Below are positions 1 to 7,306 of a DNA stretch of 12,151 nucleotides, piece after piece (the stretch's first letter is position 1; each line of letters starts with the position of its first letter). This DNA is from Actinomycetes bacterium (GTDB lineage: Bacteria > Actinomycetota > Coriobacteriia > Coriobacteriales > Eggerthellaceae). The position numbers and the translations under genes were made by a program. The notes under the pieces are model-generated. The model made no database searches and was not told where the DNA came from. It worked only from the letters and a program-made list of their open reading frames with translations. The stretch spans positions 1 through 12,151 of the forward strand of contig JAEYEL010000014.1 of NCBI GenBank assembly GCA_023403475.1. The letters are read 5' to 3'.

Positions 1-2
1 CC

Positions 3-3000
3 TATAAGTATGTTGGGACGGACGGCGGGCTCCAATCTATTGCGTCGTTCTACCAACAGGGCAATGTAATCATCCAGGATTCCGGCTTAGGCACCTACGT
101 TATCGCCGACCACTATTCCGCGAACCATTGGGTTGATTTCGACTTTGCCAATGACGCAATCGGCGCGAGCGGCCAGATGAAGATCTCGTCCGCCCAAACG
201 GGCATCGAGGGCTTTAAAGACGTACTGACATTCTTCCTGGGCAAAGAAGCCTCCGACAATGGCGAAGACGCGTATACGCTTGCTATCATGCACGATAACA
301 TTGACGGCGAAACGCAGCCGCTTTGGTTTTGGTTGGGCGATGGCAACGGGTACCTTAACCTTACGGTTCCCGTTTCGAGTGAATCAGATTCGGTGTATCT
401 CGTCGAATCAGACGGCACCTCTACGGGTGCAAGGAAGCTCGACTCGACTTATGCCGATGGTAAAGCCGCATTTAGCATTGTGACGCCCGACCAAGGCGGC
501 ATGAACAAAGACGAAATCGGCAAGCTGCTTGTCGCTTTAGCTAATGGCTACAGCAATGGAATTGCAAGCGCGTCGGCCGATGCGCCCGTCGCTTACATCA
601 AGGTCATCCATGATGCTTCGAAATTAGCAGACAAGCCCTATGTCTATTCAAATCTCGCTTACTCGAACCTTATCTATAACGGTGATGAGCAGACATGCGC
701 CTATGTCGATGGGAATTCCCAGGTAGTGCAGGGTTCAATTGTTCAGAAAAATGCAGGGTCTTATTCCGCAATGGTCGAGCCAAAACCTGGGTATACTTGG
801 TTTGATGGCTCCAGGAATCCAATTGAGCTTACGTGGTCGATATGGAAGGCCTCGCTCCAGATTTCGATTGACGATTTGGCGTATGGAGCACAGTCTGATT
901 TCGTGGCAAAGGTGACGGGCTTCCAAGGAAGCGATACGGCCGATAGCATCGGTTTGAAGTCTGTTTCTTTGAAGCCTCAATATTGGCCCGACACGACCAA
1001 GCCGGGTCACTACTCGTTTACTGGCGTCTACTATTGGGACGGCCTGGATCAGGTACTTGATAATTACAACATTAATTTTACCCATGCCAGCTTTTATGTT
1101 GGCATGGCACCATCGAGCGAACCTCAGGTCGCGGACGGGCTGGTCTATTCCGGTCAAGAGCAGGTCGGCGTGACGGGTGACGATAGCCTGTACACGCTCG
1201 AGAATGTTTCTCAAACTGCTGCGGGCGAGTATGAGGCGGTCGCGAAACTTGTTCGCGGCGCAGGTTGCTGGTCCGATGGCTCGAGCAAAAATAAGATTAT
1301 CAAATGGTCTATTGCTCCCGCTACCTTGCAAGCCACCTATTCCGGCGACACGGTAACGACCGCTCGTGATGAGGTCAAGGGCGAAGTCTCTGTTTCTGGT
1401 TTCGTCAATGGCGAAACTGCCGATTCCGTCGAGGGCTTTGAGCTGCCTATGGTGTCCATTCCCGAAGCGCTTACTCCGGGCGAAAGTTATCAGCTGACGC
1501 CTGCGGGTGGCAATGCGGGCAAGAATTACCAGTTCGAATATGTTCCGGGCACGTTGGCAGTCGCTTCCTCCTACGTTCCCGAGAAGCTTGCTCCGGGCAC
1601 GTATACGGTTACCGCAAACTTGGCTATGCCGGGCGAGTTCAACCCCATCATGAAGGGCTTCACGGTTTACGCCAACAACCCGAACAACCCCTTCACTGAC
1701 GCTGCGGGCAATAGCCCGGTTGTGGACGAGAATTCTGACGTTGCGGCAACTTCCGACTTGCCTACTGCCGCCATGAACGATAATGCGACGCTTATCGTTG
1801 GCGAAGACGGCACGAAAACGCTTGTTTTGATGGTTCGCAACCCGTGCTTCACGGTGCAGGAATTGGGTACATGTCCGGAGCTTTCCGATGTGAAGGTGGA
1901 GCGCACCACGCCGGAAGATACGTCGTTGTGGACGTATGGTCAGAAGAGCAGTCGTATTCATAAGATTGCGATTACGCTTCCCGACAAGTTGACGGCGGGC
2001 GAGCGCAGCTATAACTTCGCGGGGAGCTACCTGTACGCGGTTCCTCTCGAGGGCGCGACGCAATACGGCTCGGCCGACCCGAATATTCGTCCCGAAGGCG
2101 ATTGCGCGCTGCAGCTTACGGTGAATTACTCCAGCATGAAGAAGCAATCCGCAAGCACTGATGTTCCTACACTTATCGAACTTGTTGATAAGGGCGACAA
2201 GGGCAACGGCGGCAACAACAGCGACAATAACGGCGGCAACAACAATTCTGGCGACAACAACCAGAACAACTCTGGCGCTAACGGCGGCTCGATCGGTGCC
2301 AATGGCGGCTCCAACAATGGCGGCTCGAACGGCACCACCAACAACGGACATTTGGCCGCCGGCACCTATACGGTGTCGGGCAATGTGTGGCTGCCCAAGT
2401 CGGTCACGGGCTTGCCGCTGAACCCGCACCTGTCCAACGGCGGCTTCCCGCCCAGCTCGCCGGTGGCGAACAACGCCACGCTGGTGGTGGACGCGTCGGG
2501 TCGCGCGTACGTGCGCATCCCCGTCGCTATCCAGGACAAGGTGATGACCATCCGCAACGTGTGGGGATCGGGCGTGAGCTTCGACGGCTCGACCATCACC
2601 ATCGACCTGGGCACGCCGTCGGCCGGCCAGACCACCTTCACTGGCACCTGTCAGGTGAGCGTGACCATCGGCTGGCTGGCGAAGACCATCGCCGCAGGCA
2701 TCTTCAACGGCGTGTGGGACCACACCTGGACGGCCAACTGGGAGGTCAATCTAGGTAGCACGCTTCCCGCATCGGGCGGCGGCACGCTGCCGGCCGCCTC
2801 GCAGGCCATCCTGAACGGCGCCAACGGCGTGGCCGACGAGCAGTCCGCAGCCGAGGCCGCGCTGGCCGCGCTCGACGAGGGCGGCTCGGATGCGGTTGGC
2901 GGTTCGACCGCGAAGAAGGCCTCTTCCGCCTCGAAGAAGGGCGCGTCGCAGGACGCTTCGGCCGAGGATGAGGCTGCCGAGGGCGGCATGAGCCCTGCGG

Positions 3001-3122
3001 CCATCGCGGGCATCGCGCTGGGCGTGGTGGCTGTTGCCGCCATCGCCGCCTGGCTGCTGCTGGGCCGCAAGAAGCGCGCCGCAGCCGACAATGACGGCGC
3101 TGGCGTGAACAGCTCGAAGTAA
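3..3122 (+). CDS. Large cell-surface protein with Ig/MBG-like modules and C-terminal membrane anchor (5' partial)
   Basis: The frame is open from base 3 with no stop and no convincing start, so the gene begins outside the window; the ATG at 177 is only an internal Met. The visible 1039 residues form, in order: an unrecognised N-terminal part; two tandem modules of about 157 residues (bases 666-1562), each with an Ig-like half ending in W-S-I and an MBG-like half rich in G-F/D-S motifs; two related beta-rich domains beginning A-x-G-T-Y-T-V (bases 1587 and 2352) on either side of a Gly/Asn linker; an Ala/Ser/Glu-rich stalk; one hydrophobic helix (about 2998-3063); and a basic RKKR tail. This is the design of an exported, membrane- or wall-anchored protein, probably adhesive. 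No binding partner can be deduced. Codon use changes strongly near base 2340. Surface location is well supported; function is unknown. Confidence 0.85.
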   Translation, partial: YKYVGTDGGLQSIASFYQQGNVIIQDSGLGTYVIADHYSANHWVDFDFANDAIGASGQMKISSAQTGIEGFKDVLTFFLGKEASDNGEDAYTLAIMHDNIDGETQPLWFWLGDGNGYLNLTVPVSSESDSVYLVESDGTSTGARKLDSTYADGKAAFSIVTPDQGGMNKDEIGKLLVALANGYSNGIASASADAPVAYIKVIHDASKLADKPYVYSNLAYSNLIYNGDEQTCAYVDGNSQVVQGSIVQKNAGSYSAMVEPKPGYTWFDGSRNPIELTWSIWKASLQISIDDLAYGAQSDFVAKVTGFQGSDTADSIGLKSVSLKPQYWPDTTKPGHYSFTGVYYWDGLDQVLDNYNINFTHASFYVGMAPSSEPQVADGLVYSGQEQVGVTGDDSLYTLENVSQTAAGEYEAVAKLVRGAGCWSDGSSKNKIIKWSIAPATLQATYSGDTVTTARDEVKGEVSVSGFVNGETADSVEGFELPMVSIPEALTPGESYQLTPAGGNAGKNYQFEYVPGTLAVASSYVPEKLAPGTYTVTANLAMPGEFNPIMKGFTVYANNPNNPFTDAAGNSPVVDENSDVAATSDLPTAAMNDNATLIVGEDGTKTLVLMVRNPCFTVQELGTCPELSDVKVERTTPEDTSLWTYGQKSSRIHKIAITLPDKLTAGERSYNFAGSYLYAVPLEGATQYGSADPNIRPEGDCALQLTVNYSSMKKQSASTDVPTLIELVDKGDKGNGGNNSDNNGGNNNSGDNNQNNSGANGGSIGANGGSNNGGSNGTTNNGHLAAGTYTVSGNVWLPKSVTGLPLNPHLSNGGFPPSSPVANNATLVVDASGRAYVRIPVAIQDKVMTIRNVWGSGVSFDGSTITIDLGTPSAGQTTFTGTCQVSVTIGWLAKTIAAGIFNGVWDHTWTANWEVNLGSTLPASGGGTLPAASQAILNGANGVADEQSAAEAALAALDEGGSDAVGGSTAKKASSASKKGASQDASAEDEAAEGGMSPAAIAGIALGVVAVAAIAAWLLLGRKKRAAADNDGAGVNSSK
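666..1562 (+). repeat. Two tandem Ig-like + MBG-like protein modules
   Basis: Module 1 (666-1100) and module 2 (1137-1562) start 471 bases apart, which is 157 codons. Each first half opens with a [NG]-L-[IV]-Y-[NS]-G pattern and a G-[SE]-Y-x-A strand, and closes with W-S-I-x-[KP]-A-[ST]-L-Q. Each second half carries V-[TS]-G-F and a T-A-D-S motif and ends in a short strand before the next unit. The similarity is at protein level; the DNA copies have diverged. MBG/YDG-type bacterial Ig folds are the likely family, by pattern only. Confidence 0.6.
2187..2348 (+). repeat. Gly/Asn-rich low-complexity linker
   Basis: About 54 codons are dominated by Gly, Asn, Ser and Asp (ggc, aac and aat codons), with repeated G-G-N-N and N-G-G-S units. 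It joins the two related A-x-G-T-Y-T-V domains of the surface protein. It is probably a flexible spacer and a likely site of slippage or recombination. Confidence 0.85.
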
Positions 3123-3157
3123 CGACCGCAATACCAGAGGCGTTTGCAAGCGCAACA

Positions 3158-3193
3158 GCGAAGGCTCTGCGGGTAAAGCTGCGGGACCTTCGC
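3158..3193 (+). terminator. Possible terminator hairpin after surface-protein gene
   Basis: GCGAAGG (3158-3164) pairs with CCTTCGC (3187-3193). After one mismatch, a further five pairs including two G-U pairs surround a ten-base loop. It lies 36 bases past the stop codon. The following bases (gtatttc) give only a weak U-tract, so this is a plausible but not strong intrinsic terminator. Confidence 0.35.
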
Positions 3194-3243
3194 GTATTTC
3201 AGGGCGAAAAAGCTTTGAGCATTTTCCGAAAAGTTTCAATTAG

Positions 3244-3287
3244 GTAACTTCAGCTACTGCAAAGTTAGCCATGTTTAACTATACTTT
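3244..3287 (+). promoter_or_regulatory. Candidate promoter and operator region for the ABC/activase cluster
   Basis: An AT-rich island in an otherwise G+C-rich region holds TATACT (3280-3285) as a possible -10, 42 bases before the ATG at 3327; the -35 at correct spacing (CTGCAA, 3257-3262) is poor. TAACTT (3245-3250) and AAGTTA (3262-3267) form an inverted repeat with an 11-base spacer. AGTTA (3263-3267) also forms an inverted repeat with TAACT (3276-3280). A weak -35 under inverted repeats fits a regulated promoter; the cluster's own Crp/Fnr-type protein is the natural candidate, by inference. Confidence 0.35.
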
Positions 3288-3326
3288 GATGCTGTTTGGA
3301 AACAACGGCACCGAAAGGCGGCTTTC

Positions 3327-4595
3327 ATGGCATATGAGAACGACATTGCGCGCGCGGCCGCGCATATGATGGACAGGCGCAAATTCGTAGCGCTCGGCGC
3401 TGCGGCGGCATTTGGCGCGGCGTTGGGGCTTTCGGGCTGCGCGAGTGGCGAGGGCGCTGCGGGCGCCGACACATCCGATGGCGCGGTGGAGTTTTCCGCT
3501 ACCACCGAGGAACGCGACCTTATGGGTTCGCCCGGCCCGTGCGATGTGCGCGTGGGGCTTATTATGGGGCCGCCGTCTATGGGGCTTTCGCAGTTCATTT
3601 TGGCTGCCCAGGCGGGCAAAACCACGAACAACTTCACGTTCGACTTGAACGGCGTCGATTATGTGGGCCTGTCGGCCCTGTTCAACAAGGGCGACTACGA
3701 CATTTGCACGCTGCCGAGCAACATCGGCCCCATTCTGTTCAACAACGACGAACTGAAAAACCAATACGAGGTCATCAGCGTGAACAACTTGGGCGTGCTG
3801 TACGTGATGACCAACGATGAAAGTCTGGCATCGCTTGATGACCTGCGTGGGCGCACGGTGTACGCCTACGGCGAGGGCGGCACGCCCGAATACACCATCG
3901 AGGCGCTGATGAAGAAAATCGGGCTGGACGGCACGTTCAACTTGGAATTCAAATCGAGTCCGCTCGAGGTGCTGAACATGATGCAGGAACAGGAAAACTG
4001 CGTGGCAATTCTGCCCCAGCCGTTCGTATCGCTGGCGAAAACTCTGGTGAACCCGCTCTACATTCCCGTTGACCTTACGGTGGAATGGAACAAGGCGTTT
4101 TCCGACACGGGTAGTCAGGCCGTGCCTACCACCCCCATCGTGAACAAGCAGTTCCTTGAAGAGCACGAGCAGGCCGTGGTGGAGTATTTGAACATGGCCG
4201 GCCAGTCGGTCGCATGGACGCTGGCGAACATGGACAAGGCTTCCGCGCTGCAGGAAGAGCTGGGCACGTTCTTGAACAATTCCGTGGCTTACGATGCCAT
4301 GCCCTACATTTCCATGGTGAATTTGACGGGCGAGGACATGCGCACCGCACTTTCGGGCTTTTTGGGCGAGCTGTATGCCGCCAACCCCGACTCCATCGGC
4401 GGCGCGCTGCCCGGCGATGCCTTTTATTACCTGCCCCCGGCGGGTGCGATTGACGAGCGCTACGCGCAGGCGGGCTTGGAAGAGGCCACGGCACACGCGT
4501 CGAGCGCCGGCACCGGAAACGGCGGCGTGACGGCTTCCAAAGAAGATGCGCAGGCGGCCGTGAGCGCGTTCGGCGGAACGGCGTCGGGCAAATAG
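3327..4595 (+). CDS. ABC transporter substrate-binding lipoprotein (NMT1/SsuA-like), Tat signal
   Basis: The product is the extracytoplasmic solute receptor of the importer encoded by the next two genes. The 422-residue protein has a twin-arginine motif D-R-R-K-F (residues 16-20), an Ala/Gly-rich hydrophobic stretch and a lipobox L-S-G-C with Cys38, so it is probably exported folded by Tat and then lipid-anchored. The mature part resembles the NMT1/TauA/SsuA class (nitrate, sulfonate, pyrimidine-precursor and related binders): an early V-G-L-I-M-G-P strand, a D-[YI]-x-[IC] segment ahead of L-P-S-N, and a second-lobe motif D-D-L-R-G-R-T-V-Y. Those motifs do not name the ligand. The last 45 or so residues are Ala/Gly/Ser-rich and probably disordered. 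The start is supported by GAAAGG at 3312-3317, nine bases upstream. It is the first gene of the cluster. Confidence 0.85.
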   Translation: MAYENDIARAAAHMMDRRKFVALGAAAAFGAALGLSGCASGEGAAGADTSDGAVEFSATTEERDLMGSPGPCDVRVGLIMGPPSMGLSQFILAAQAGKTTNNFTFDLNGVDYVGLSALFNKGDYDICTLPSNIGPILFNNDELKNQYEVISVNNLGVLYVMTNDESLASLDDLRGRTVYAYGEGGTPEYTIEALMKKIGLDGTFNLEFKSSPLEVLNMMQEQENCVAILPQPFVSLAKTLVNPLYIPVDLTVEWNKAFSDTGSQAVPTTPIVNKQFLEEHEQAVVEYLNMAGQSVAWTLANMDKASALQEELGTFLNNSVAYDAMPYISMVNLTGEDMRTALSGFLGELYAANPDSIGGALPGDAFYYLPPAGAIDERYAQAGLEEATAHASSAGTGNGGVTASKEDAQAAVSAFGGTASGK

Positions 4596-4614
4596 CCCCG
4601 CCTTTTATACAATC

Positions 4615-4619
4615 AAGGA
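4615..4619 (+). promoter_or_regulatory. Ribosome binding site deciding the permease start
   Basis: AAGGA here abuts the first ATG (4619) but lies five bases before the second in-frame ATG (4625). The spacing favours 4625 as the true start. Confidence 0.6.
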
Positions 4620-4624
4620 TGCTG

Positions 4625-5788
4625 ATGCTGAAAAGACGACAAAATACAGCGGCGGCGGGCGAGCCCGCGCCGCGCATGCAGATTTCCGCCATTGCGGCGA
4701 AAATCGGCCTGCCTGAAGAGCGCGTGGCGCAAATCGCGCAGATAATTAAATCGCAGGGCCTGGCCGATTCGCAGATGGGACCTATGATGCGCATGGCCAC
4801 CGAGAAAGGTGTGCAGCCGCGCGAGATTTTGGACATGCTCACTTCGCTCGGTGTGCCGCAAGGCCAGGTGGTGCGCGTGATGAGTGCGCAAGGGCTTATC
4901 GACGACGCTGAGGCTCAGCGCCTTATCGAGGAAGAGCGCCGTGCCGCCGAGGCACGCGCCGCAGCCGAGAGGCAAAACGGCACGCGGCGGTTCGCGCGCA
5001 AAGCGGGCATCATCGTGTTCTGGCTTGCCGTGTGGGAGCTGCTCGACCACGTGATCGACAATCGCCTGGTTTTGGCAGGCCCCATTCGCACCGCGCAGGC
5101 GCTGGTCGCGCAAATCGGCCAACCCGATTTCTGGGTTATTTGCGGGGCGTCGTTCGGGCGTATCGCGCTGGGCTTTTTACTGTCGTTTTTGGTGGGCTTC
5201 CTGCTGGCGCTTATCTCGTGCCGACACCGCCTGTTCCGCGATTTCGTGGATCCCATCATCAGTTTGCTGCGCACCATTCCCGTGGCGTCGTTCATCATTT
5301 TGCTGCTTATTTGGGTGGGCAATCAGGCGCTTACAGTGTTTCTGGCGTTCTTCATCGTGTTGCCGCTCATCTACACCAACATGGTGACGGGTTTCGAGAG
5401 CGTCGATAAGCAGATGCTCGAAATGGCGCGCGTGTACAAGCTGTCGAAATGGCGCACGTTTTTGTATATCTACCGTCCGGCGTTCATGCCATTTCTTATG
5501 AGCTCGACGAAGATTTCGCTGGGCATGACGTGGAAAAGCGGCATTATGGCCGAAGTTCTGGCCACGCCGAAGCCGTCAATCGGTAAGGAAATGGCCACGG
5601 CGCGCACATTTTTGGACACGCCCGATTTGCTTGCATGGACGGTCGTCGTGATGGTGCTGTCTTTTTTGTTCGAGAAGGCGTTCATGGAGTTGCTGAAGCG
5701 CGCGAATCGGCCGCTGGGCGGCTTCATCGGAATCGACGGCGGCGAAGGCGGTACCAGCGACGAAGGCAAGGAGGTGCGCAATGGCTAA
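4625..5788 (+). CDS. ABC transporter permease with extra cytoplasmic N-terminal domain
   Basis: The protein has 387 residues from the ATG at 4625, chosen on ribosome-site spacing over the ATG two codons earlier. Residues from about 127 to 365 form a complete SsuC/TauC-type (BPD_transp_1) permease with several membrane helices and a cytoplasmic coupling loop starting at E266 (E-M-A then R-P-A-F-M-P, the family's EAA loop; the usual loop Gly is not evident). The first 125 residues are additional: hydrophilic helices with a repeated G-[LV]-P-x3-V...[KA]-x-Q-G-L pattern, then a charged Glu/Arg/Ala helix before membrane helix 1. I do not recognise this extension; a regulatory or partner-binding role is inference. 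The gene starts 29 bases after the binding-protein gene and overlaps the ATPase gene by 8 bases, so the three form one importer. Confidence 0.88.
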   Translation: MLKRRQNTAAAGEPAPRMQISAIAAKIGLPEERVAQIAQIIKSQGLADSQMGPMMRMATEKGVQPREILDMLTSLGVPQGQVVRVMSAQGLIDDAEAQRLIEEERRAAEARAAAERQNGTRRFARKAGIIVFWLAVWELLDHVIDNRLVLAGPIRTAQALVAQIGQPDFWVICGASFGRIALGFLLSFLVGFLLALISCRHRLFRDFVDPIISLLRTIPVASFIILLLIWVGNQALTVFLAFFIVLPLIYTNMVTGFESVDKQMLEMARVYKLSKWRTFLYIYRPAFMPFLMSSTKISLGMTWKSGIMAEVLATPKPSIGKEMATARTFLDTPDLLAWTVVVMVLSFLFEKAFMELLKRANRPLGGFIGIDGGEGGTSDEGKEVRNG

Positions 5789-6404
5789 CGCTGGACTCGC
5801 GCAGCGCGGCGGGGCCGAGGTGCGCTTCGACGGCGTGCGCAAATCGTATGGCGAAAACCGCGTGCTGCGCGGCTTGAACTTCGCTCTTGAGGCGAGCGGC
5901 ATGTACTGCCTTATGGCGCCTTCTGGCTCGGGCAAAACGACGCTGTTTCGCGCTCTGTTGGGCTTAGAATCGTGCGATGCCGGGTCGATAATAGGAGTTT
6001 CCGCAGGCGATACCTCTATGATGTTCCAAGAAGACCGTTTGTGCGAGGCGCTTTCGGCGGTCGAAAACGTGGCGCTGGTTTTGCCGGGTCGCGCGAGCCG
6101 GCGCGAGGTACGCGGGTTGCTGTCGCAGATTCTTCCCGCGACATGCTTGGACCAGCCTGTGATGGAACTTTCGGGCGGCATGCGGCGGCGCGTGTCGTTG
6201 GCGCGCGCGGTGGCGTATCCCAGCACGCTTTTGGTGCTTGACGAGCCGTTTACAGGCCTTGATGCGCAAACGCGCCGTCAAGCAATCGATTTCCTGCTTG
6301 CGAACAGGCGCGGAAGAACTCTGCTTGTGGCGACGCACGGCGAACAGGATGCCGAGCTTTTGGGTGCGCGGCGCCTGAATTTGGCGGAATTGCAGGGTAA
6401 CTAA
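5781..6404 (+). CDS. ABC transporter ATP-binding protein
   Basis: The product is the cytoplasmic ATPase that drives the importer. All nucleotide-binding motifs are visible in the 207 residues: Walker A A-P-S-G-S-G-K-T-T (46-54), Q-loop Gln83 in F-Q-E-D, signature L-S-G-G-M (130-134), Walker B L-L-V-L-D-E-P (150-156), D-loop G-L-D (159-161) and an H-loop A-T-H. The first Gly of Walker A is Ala, a mild variant, and the lysine is intact. It resembles the nitrate/sulfonate/taurine importer ATPases (SsuB/TauB class) but is shorter than their usual 240-260 residues, with a short C-terminal end. The start is fixed by a strong AAGGAGG at 5768-5774, and it overlaps the permease gene by 8 bases, suggesting translational coupling. 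Confidence 0.92.
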   Translation: MANAGLAQRGGAEVRFDGVRKSYGENRVLRGLNFALEASGMYCLMAPSGSGKTTLFRALLGLESCDAGSIIGVSAGDTSMMFQEDRLCEALSAVENVALVLPGRASRREVRGLLSQILPATCLDQPVMELSGGMRRRVSLARAVAYPSTLLVLDEPFTGLDAQTRRQAIDFLLANRRGRTLLVATHGEQDAELLGARRLNLAELQGN

Positions 6405-6405
6405 T

Positions 6406-6411
6406 GGGAGG
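6406..6411 (+). promoter_or_regulatory. Ribosome binding site pointing to a TTG start
   Basis: GGGAGG lies inside the first codons of the longer frame that would start at ATG 6404. It sits seven bases before TTG at 6419. This placement makes sense only if translation starts at the TTG. Confidence 0.6.
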
Positions 6412-6418
6412 TGACGCT

Positions 6419-7090
6419 TTGAAGTTCAGCGAGAAGACGATGCGCGCGCTGGAACGCTCCGCCGTGTTTTCGGGCTTCGCTCTTGAGAATATCGACAAGG
6501 TGCTCATCGAGGCTGAGGCTTATGAGCTTACCTTCCAAAAGGGCGAGTTTGTGCGTCGGCAGGGCGAAACGCTTGATTTTTACCCCGTGGTAATAAACGG
6601 TACGGTGCAGGCCGAAATGCCGCGGGACCGCGGTCCTATGATTGTGGAACGCTTTGCGACAGGCGAATCGTTCGCCGAAGCCATTCCGCAAGGGATGGGG
6701 GTGTGCCCGGTGACCATTGTGGCGGCCGAAGACGTGCTTTTGGTGGCGATACCCGCTGCTAACGTGCGACCCGAGGAAAGCCCGCTGTTCGAGCAGCTGT
6801 CGAAAAACATCGCGGGCGAGATGACGAAGAAGATCGGCCGGCTTACTGCGAAGCTTTCGATGCTTTCGGAGACGCGCATACGCCCACGGCTGATGAAATA
6901 CGTGATAACCCTGCCCAAGCGTAAAGACGGCAGCTACATTCTGCCTGAAACGCGTCGCAACATGGCCGCCGAGATGGGCGTGCACGAGAAGGCGCTCCTG
7001 CGCGAGCTGCGGCTTTTGCAAGAAGAGGGCATCATCGCGCTCGACGGACGCAAGCTGGACATGCTGCGCGACGACGAGCTGTACCTGTAG
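6419..7090 (+). CDS. Crp/Fnr-family transcriptional regulator
   Basis: The 223-residue protein has a cyclic-nucleotide-binding-type beta-barrel in its first half (glycine-containing turns such as K-G-E-F-V-R-R-Q-G-E and a G-E-S-F motif), a long dimer helix and a winged-helix C-terminus. The helix-turn-helix covers about residues 178-205, with A-A-E-M-G-V-H-E-K-A-L-L-R-E-L followed by L-x-E-E-G-I-I, close to the Crp family pattern. The barrel lacks the R-S-A-T type phosphate-binding motif of true cAMP receptors, and I see no N-terminal cysteine cluster of the Fnr oxygen-sensor type, so the effector is unknown. The start is taken as TTG 6419 because of the ribosome site at 6406-6411; ATG 6404, overlapping the ATPase stop, would add five residues. 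It probably regulates its own cluster. Confidence 0.85.
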   Translation: MKFSEKTMRALERSAVFSGFALENIDKVLIEAEAYELTFQKGEFVRRQGETLDFYPVVINGTVQAEMPRDRGPMIVERFATGESFAEAIPQGMGVCPVTIVAAEDVLLVAIPAANVRPEESPLFEQLSKNIAGEMTKKIGRLTAKLSMLSETRIRPRLMKYVITLPKRKDGSYILPETRRNMAAEMGVHEKALLRELRLLQEEGIIALDGRKLDMLRDDELYL

Positions 7091-7111
7091 AGATGAGCGA
7101 GAGGAATTTCG

Positions 7112-7306
7112 ATGGACACCACCAAAACCATGCGCGAGCTGTGCGCCGACGAACCGAAGCTCGAGCCGTTCCTGCAGAGCAAGGGCTTCCCATTCACGAT
7201 CGACAACCCCATCACCGAGCTCGTGACGTTCGATGATGTGGTGCAGTTTCGCGGGCTTGATAAAGAGTCGTTCCTCGAGGAGTTCGAGGCGTACAAAATC
7301 GCGTAA
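7112..7306 (+). CDS. Small DUF1858-like protein
   Basis: The 64-residue acidic protein begins M-D-T-T-K-T-M-R-E-L, has a P-x-L-x3-L-x3-G-F segment and ends with G-L-D-x3-F-L-E-E-F. This matches the pattern of DUF1858, a small helical domain found alone or attached to redox and Fe-S-associated proteins, including the N-terminus of ScdA/RIC-type proteins. It has one Cys (in E-L-C-A) but lacks the cysteine that several DUF1858 members carry after the G-F. The start follows AGGA at 7102-7105 with a six-base gap, 21 bases after the regulator. Its place just ahead of the giant activase suggests a role with that protein, perhaps as a small adaptor; this is inference. Confidence 0.7.
   Translation: MDTTKTMRELCADEPKLEPFLQSKGFPFTIDNPITELVTFDDVVQFRGLDKESFLEEFEAYKIA

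Noticed and set aside
735..2723. Long minus-strand open frame of 662 codons opposite the surface-protein gene
   Set aside because: Arg/His/Val-rich translation with no recognisable domain or ribosome site; it mirrors the codon bias of a well-supported + strand gene.
3279..4496. Minus-strand open frame of 405 codons opposite the binding-protein gene
   Set aside because: The + strand frame has signal peptide, lipobox and family motifs; the reverse translation is His/Arg/Val-rich without motifs.
4619..4624. ATG 4619 as permease start
   Set aside because: Its AAGGA touches the start codon with no spacer; ATG 4625 has proper spacing. The difference is only two residues.
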